A stretch of 64,000 bases of DNA, from contig CM055886.1 of NCBI GenBank assembly GCA_029582165.1, positions 20,852,169-20,916,168 of the forward strand. The letters run 5' to 3'. Below the pieces are notes generated by a model, which saw nothing but the letters and a program-made list of their open reading frames with translations, did no database searches and had not been told where the DNA came from. Source of the stretch: Portulaca oleracea (taxonomy: Eukaryota; Streptophyta; Magnoliopsida; Caryophyllales; Portulacaceae). Position numbers and translations under genes: made by a program. Below are positions 60,004 through 64,000 of this stretch, piece after piece. How positions within the stretch are numbered: position 1 is the stretch's first letter; each line of letters begins with the position of its first letter.

Positions 60004-60113
60004 TATTTTATTTATTTTGTTTCTAAGTAATTTCTATGTTTCCTTTAAATAATTGGAAATATTTTATTTATTTTGTTTCTAAGTAATTTCTATGTTTCCT
60101 TTAAATAATTGGA
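60004..60113. repeat. 55-bp tandem duplication
   Basis: ATATTTTATTTATTTTGTTT ... TTCCTTTAAATAATTGGAA occurs twice back to back, with a diverged third copy near 59925-59975. Confidence 0.85.
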
Positions 60114-61033
60114 AAAAATAGAGAATTCGGTCATGCATGACAAAACACTAAACAATTACTATGAATATTTTTTTTGAGACACTATTTCTATAATAAAAAT
60201 CAATTAAAACCATGTTCAATTTTTTTTCTAATTATTATTTACCAAATTACTCATTGAGTTATTTTATAAAACTATTATTATAAGATTTATGATAAAAAAT
60301 ATGTTTAACTTAAACATAATTTAGCAAGTCCGCCAATATAACGAAATTGGGATAATATGGGTAGTTAATGTAGAACAATAGAAATAGGTAAAAGTCATAA
60401 ATAATCATTTAAGAAGTATAAAATTTATGTAAATTTATGTCAAAAAGTAATCAAAATTTGGTGGGAGTACATACAAAAACTCGAACCTAAGACCTAATTT
60501 GCCTAAGACCTCAATCTTAATCGCTAAGTCAAGACCTCATTGATTATTAATTAATTAATTGAGAATCCACCTTTTAAAGTTTGTGAATAATTAAAAAATT
60601 ATAAATATTTGAAGTATAACTTTTTTTTTTATAAGTCTAATAATAGTAGTTCCATGAGATAGAATATTAAATATTAAAAAATATAAAATCAAACATTTTA
60701 AAAATATATTAAGTATGTTTTTTATAAATAGAATATTACAATTCTACAAAGGTAATAATAGTAGTACCGTAAAATAGACTATTGTATAAGCAGAATATCA
60801 ACTCAATATACCAGCCAACATATACAACTTAAGTTTCTTATATAACAGCAAAATCAAACAAAAAATTAACAACCATGTAAGAGTGTTAGGTTATCCTTTT
60901 TTCTTAGTAATTTCCATAACTTTTTATTGGTGTGAATTGAAATATTAGAAAAAAAATAGACAGTTATGTCATTTTCTACCGTATTTTTTATTTGGTAAAA
61001 TAAATTAATATAAACATGTGCAAATTGTGTGTT
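60114..61033. other. AT-rich body of Helitron-like element 2
   Basis: I see no gene in this stretch. Confidence 0.4.
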
Positions 61034-61043
61034 ACTCCTATAC

Positions 61044-62228
61044 AGACCTGGCAATCGGATGGATCGGATCGGATTCGGATCGGATTAACTCGGATTCGGA
61101 TTTTTCGGATAAGCCGTACTCTGGTTCGGATTCGGATTCGGATCGGATGGGGTTCGGGTTCGGATTGACTCGGATGTGTTTTGTCGGGTTCGGATCGGAT
61201 TCGGACCGGGTTTAATCGGATCGTAATGTTCGGGTGGGGTTCGGGTTCGGATTCACTCGGATGGGTTTTTGTCGAGTTTGGATCGGATTAGGACTGGGTT
61301 TGATCGGATCGAGATCTTCGGGTTGTTTTTGGATCGGACCAAATTCGGATCTAAGTTTATAATATTGGGTAAACAATCTAAACATGTCATATACACCGAA
61401 GTAATGAAATTAGTCTATAATTTTATGCCAATTACACAGACCTTGTTTGAAAAATTTGTAGTTTAGATATATAGTGGTTGTGGATTGGCGGATGGTTTCG
61501 AATAAACGTCTACTAAGCTCTAAATTCATAATTTTAAAAATCAAAATATATAATTTATAAATTAAAGGTAATCATCACAAAATTTACAAAAATCCAACTT
61601 AAAAGTAAAGTTGAATTATATAATTTATAAATTATAATGGTACCAGACATTTTTTATTGTGATTGGTCGAATTATAATCGAGTCGGCTTAGTTTGGTTCT
61701 ATTTCGGGTCGAATGTGCGTCGAGCAGGGTGAAACTCCATTCGAACAATTTTCAAATTCGGGTTAAATCAAATTTGACTCGGGTCGGATGTAGCTTGAAT
61801 AAGATAAAATTCGATTCAGGCAATTTTCGGATTCGGGTTAAATCGGATTTGGCTTGGCTTGGGTCAGATAAAATTCAGGTCGGGCAAATTCGGATTTTGG
61901 TTAACTCGGATTTGGCAATGCTCGAGTCGGGTTCAGATCGGATCAAATTATTTCGGATGTGGCTCAGGTCGGGTAAAAATCAGTTCGGCCAATTTCGGAT
62001 TCGGGTTAACTCGGATTTGGCAATGCTCGGGTTGGGTTCGGATCGGATCGGATTATTTCGGATCCCTTTCTTATTCGGTAAAATTCGGGTTGAGATTCGG
62101 ATCGGATTCGGGGTCGGATTATCTCCGGGTTCGGATCAAGACCGGATCATCCATTTCGGTGTCGGATCGGATTCGGATTCGGATTTTTCGGATCGGATTT
62201 CGGATCTCGGATCAGCTTTGCCAGGTCT
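61044..62228. mobile_element. Mutator-type non-autonomous element made of CGGAT repeats
   Basis: The ends AGACCTGGCAA and TTGCCAGGTCT are perfect inverted repeats. ACTCCTATAC flanks both sides (61034-61043, 62229-62238), a 10-bp TSD that fits Mutator-like elements. About two thirds of the 1,185 bp is degenerate CGGATTCGGATCGG-type repeat on both sides of an AT-rich centre (about 61350-61680). Confidence 0.9.
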
Positions 62229-62340
62229 ACTCCTATACAATATTGAACAAAGAAAGGGAAAACCTCTTTACAAAAAAAAAAATGGAAAACAACAAATAAG
62301 AGAAAATAACCTGTGCATAGCACAGGTACCAAAAAACTAG

Positions 62341-63309
62341 TAATCACTTTTCGTTTACTAAACATAAAAATGGTAAATAGCATGAAAAAATAACAATACT
62401 TAGGAGGACAACAACAATGACGAACATCAAGGACAACACAATAAAATAAAAACTACAACTCCATGAAAGAAACTCAATTACATATGATTTTCTATTTTAG
62501 ATTATGGATATTAAGATATGTTTTACTACAACATACTTTTCGTTTACTAAAAATATCTAGACGTTTGACAAAATAAAAAACGAAAACCTTTTAGTAAATT
62601 GTAAGCCTCATCATTTTTGAAGAATGCTTTTGTTAAACACACAACATATTATATTCTAAGGCTTTATTCCATAACTTACTGATCCACTATGGATTAGTAT
62701 GATACAGAATGCTTCTTGGCTTTTTTTTTATATTTTATATTTTGTGTCAATAATGATTATTTTTTTTACTCTTTAATATCATGTGTGACTATAATTTGCA
62801 TAAATAATTAATTTGTTCATTTTTCTTGCAGGGTTGTTGTCGTAATAACTCAACAATTGGTATATTTTGAAAAAGCTTTAGTCTACAATTGGTACTTTCT
62901 TCTCCTATTAAAATTCTAACTATGTCAATTCAATTTTACTTCTCTAAAACATTTTTTATTTTTGGAAATCTAATAATCTATTCATAATCAATATACATAG
63001 AAGTGAAGTTGTATATTCTTTCAATGTTTTTGATTCTATAGATGCTAATTTCAGATACACATGTATGTCAAAGCATTTTTACGTAAGAATGTTCGTGTAT
63101 TTATATCTTTCTATTAAACATATTATCAATTTTTTATGATAGTTTACATATATGGACATGTTTTTCTAACTTAGAATAAAATCTAATAAGAATAAATGAA
63201 AAAATATATTTATTAAGTCTTTTGTAACAAATATAATGGTGTTTACAATCCGAAAATAGAAAAAAAATAGTAAGTTATTATAAATAAAACATAATAACAT
63301 TTTCGTAAA
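62341..63309. other. AT-rich non-coding DNA
   Basis: I see no gene or clear terminus in this stretch. Confidence 0.4.
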
Positions 63310-63311
63310 TA

Positions 63312-63518
63312 CTCCTTCCGTCCCAAATTAATTGACATTGGGCTAAGTATTAATTACTAACAAATTACAATGAGTACCAATATGAAATTACCGTCATTAG
63401 AAAGATGTTTTATTAAAAATTACAATGGAGGTAATTTCATATTGTAACTCATTGTAATTGATGAATAATTAACGGTCAAAGTTTAGTTAAAATGTCAATT
63501 AGTTTGAGATGGAGGGAG
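63312..63518. mobile_element. Stowaway (Tc1/mariner) MITE
   Basis: CTCCTTCCGTCCCAAATTAA and the inverted right end CTCCCTCCATCTCAAACTAA, with TA at 63310-63311 and 63519-63520. 207 bp. The sequence is related to the truncated copy at 32970-33108. Confidence 0.93.
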
Positions 63519-63520
63519 TA

Positions 63521-64000
63521 GATGGAATCATAACAATTAATATTTATTTCAATTGCATGCTAGTCATACCTAAGTCCTTCAATCCAAAATAATTATGTTA
63601 ACTTGGATTTATGTAGTTATGTAGTTAAAATTTAACTATCAATATCTATCAAATCCATCCAATACATTCATTTTTATGATCTATTTCTGATATCAAATAA
63701 TGCTCACGTTTTACATGAAGAAAATTTTAATTTTTAACTATATTAATAAGGTTATTGATGAAGTTTAAAACTATTTATAGTAAAATAAGATATTATATTT
63801 ATTTAAAAAAAGACAAACGAAATTTATAGGTTAATTTATTAATTTTGCTCATATAAATTTCTTAGATTTTTATGAAAGAATAAAATTTCTAATATTTTAA
63901 ATTATATGAAAAACATAACATAAATATATTATATATTCTAACTCTTCAAAGTATATATAATTAGTTAAATGGTGAGTTATAACTTAATTAAAGGGTTGAA
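63521..64000. other. AT-rich non-coding DNA
   Basis: I see nothing recognisable here. Confidence 0.4.

Larger units (their letters stand above)
59828..62340 (+). mobile_element. Helitron-like element 2
   Basis: It starts immediately after element 1: a short TA stretch, then TCTGAGTACAAAGG at 59839. Its 3' end has a hairpin CCTGTGC-ATA-GCACAGG (62310-62326), ten bases, then CTAG at 62337-62340 followed by T. It contains a 55-bp tandem duplication and a 1.2-kb Mutator-type insertion. There is no Rep/helicase. Confidence 0.6.

Noticed and set aside
60470..60560. Possible tRNA-derived SINE (GGTTCGAG-like box on the minus strand)
   Set aside because: Only one box-like word, no second box at the right distance, no tail and no flanking duplication.
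61018..62340. Frames rich in Gly-Ser-Asp-Arg (up to 215 codons)
   Set aside because: They arise from CGGAT-type repeats of a Mutator-type element; no domain or codon bias supports a gene.

Overview
The window looks like repeat-rich, pericentromere-like nuclear DNA of a flowering plant, probably a eudicot; the genus cannot be fixed from sequence alone. I recognise no intact host gene, tRNA or rRNA. Nearly everything is transposable-element DNA: Ty3/gypsy elements of the Tat, Athila and chromovirus groups, Ty1/copia elements, L1-like LINEs, Helitron-like elements, and hAT, Mutator, PIF/Harbinger and Stowaway derivatives, inserted next to and inside each other.

Layout. 1-17351: the right-hand 17 kb of a Tat-group element (left LTR outside the window). 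It has gag, a protease broken by a 1.13-kb PIF/Harbinger-like insertion, RT, two RNase H domains and integrase, then two antisense multi-exon accessory genes (DUF7745-like and plant-mobile-domain-like), a minisatellite, a polypurine tract and a 1.54-kb 3' LTR. 17352-23952: the 3' part of an Athila-group element (env-like ORF1 with its own leader intron, then the 3' LTR). The Tat element appears to have inserted into it. 24030-26710: an antisense, decayed chromovirus with an internally triplicated segment. 27295-32225: a complete copia element with 252-bp LTRs and TSD TGATC. 33898-35387: a 5'-truncated LINE. 36223-44398: a copia-type element with long LTRs, TSD GAAGC and an almost unreadable interior. 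44400-47320: LTR-like debris. 47325-49270: an inverted-repeat element with head-to-head short-repeat arrays. 49331-52741: a hAT element, a long-TIR Mutator-type MITE, a retroposon with a 19-bp TSD, and a small TIR element. 52892-56524: minus-strand LINE copies joined by a 0.55-kb TA tract. 56574-62340: two abutting Helitron-like elements carrying nested MITEs. 62341-64000: AT-rich DNA with one Stowaway MITE.

Main observation. Three unrelated LTR elements here each carry their own short GC-rich palindrome, repeated just upstream of the LTR TATA box and again at internal sites. In the Tat element the palindrome AAAACCCGCGCGGGTTTT (13 exact or near copies) occurs in pairs or trios, mostly 77-79 bp apart. 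It lies upstream of three predicted promoters that share a TATAAATACC-like core: the LTR and both antisense genes. More copies lie in the first intron of each antisense gene. This reads like a shared promoter module controlling sense and antisense transcription units of one retrotransposon. The sequence pattern is direct; the regulatory role is inference.

The Tat and first copia coding regions are pseudogenes. In the Tat pol most stops whose ancestral codon can be inferred are CGA-to-TGA or TGG-to-TAG, as expected from decay of methylated cytosines. In contrast, the second copia element has nearly identical LTRs around a ruined interior, as expected for a non-autonomous element moved recently in trans.
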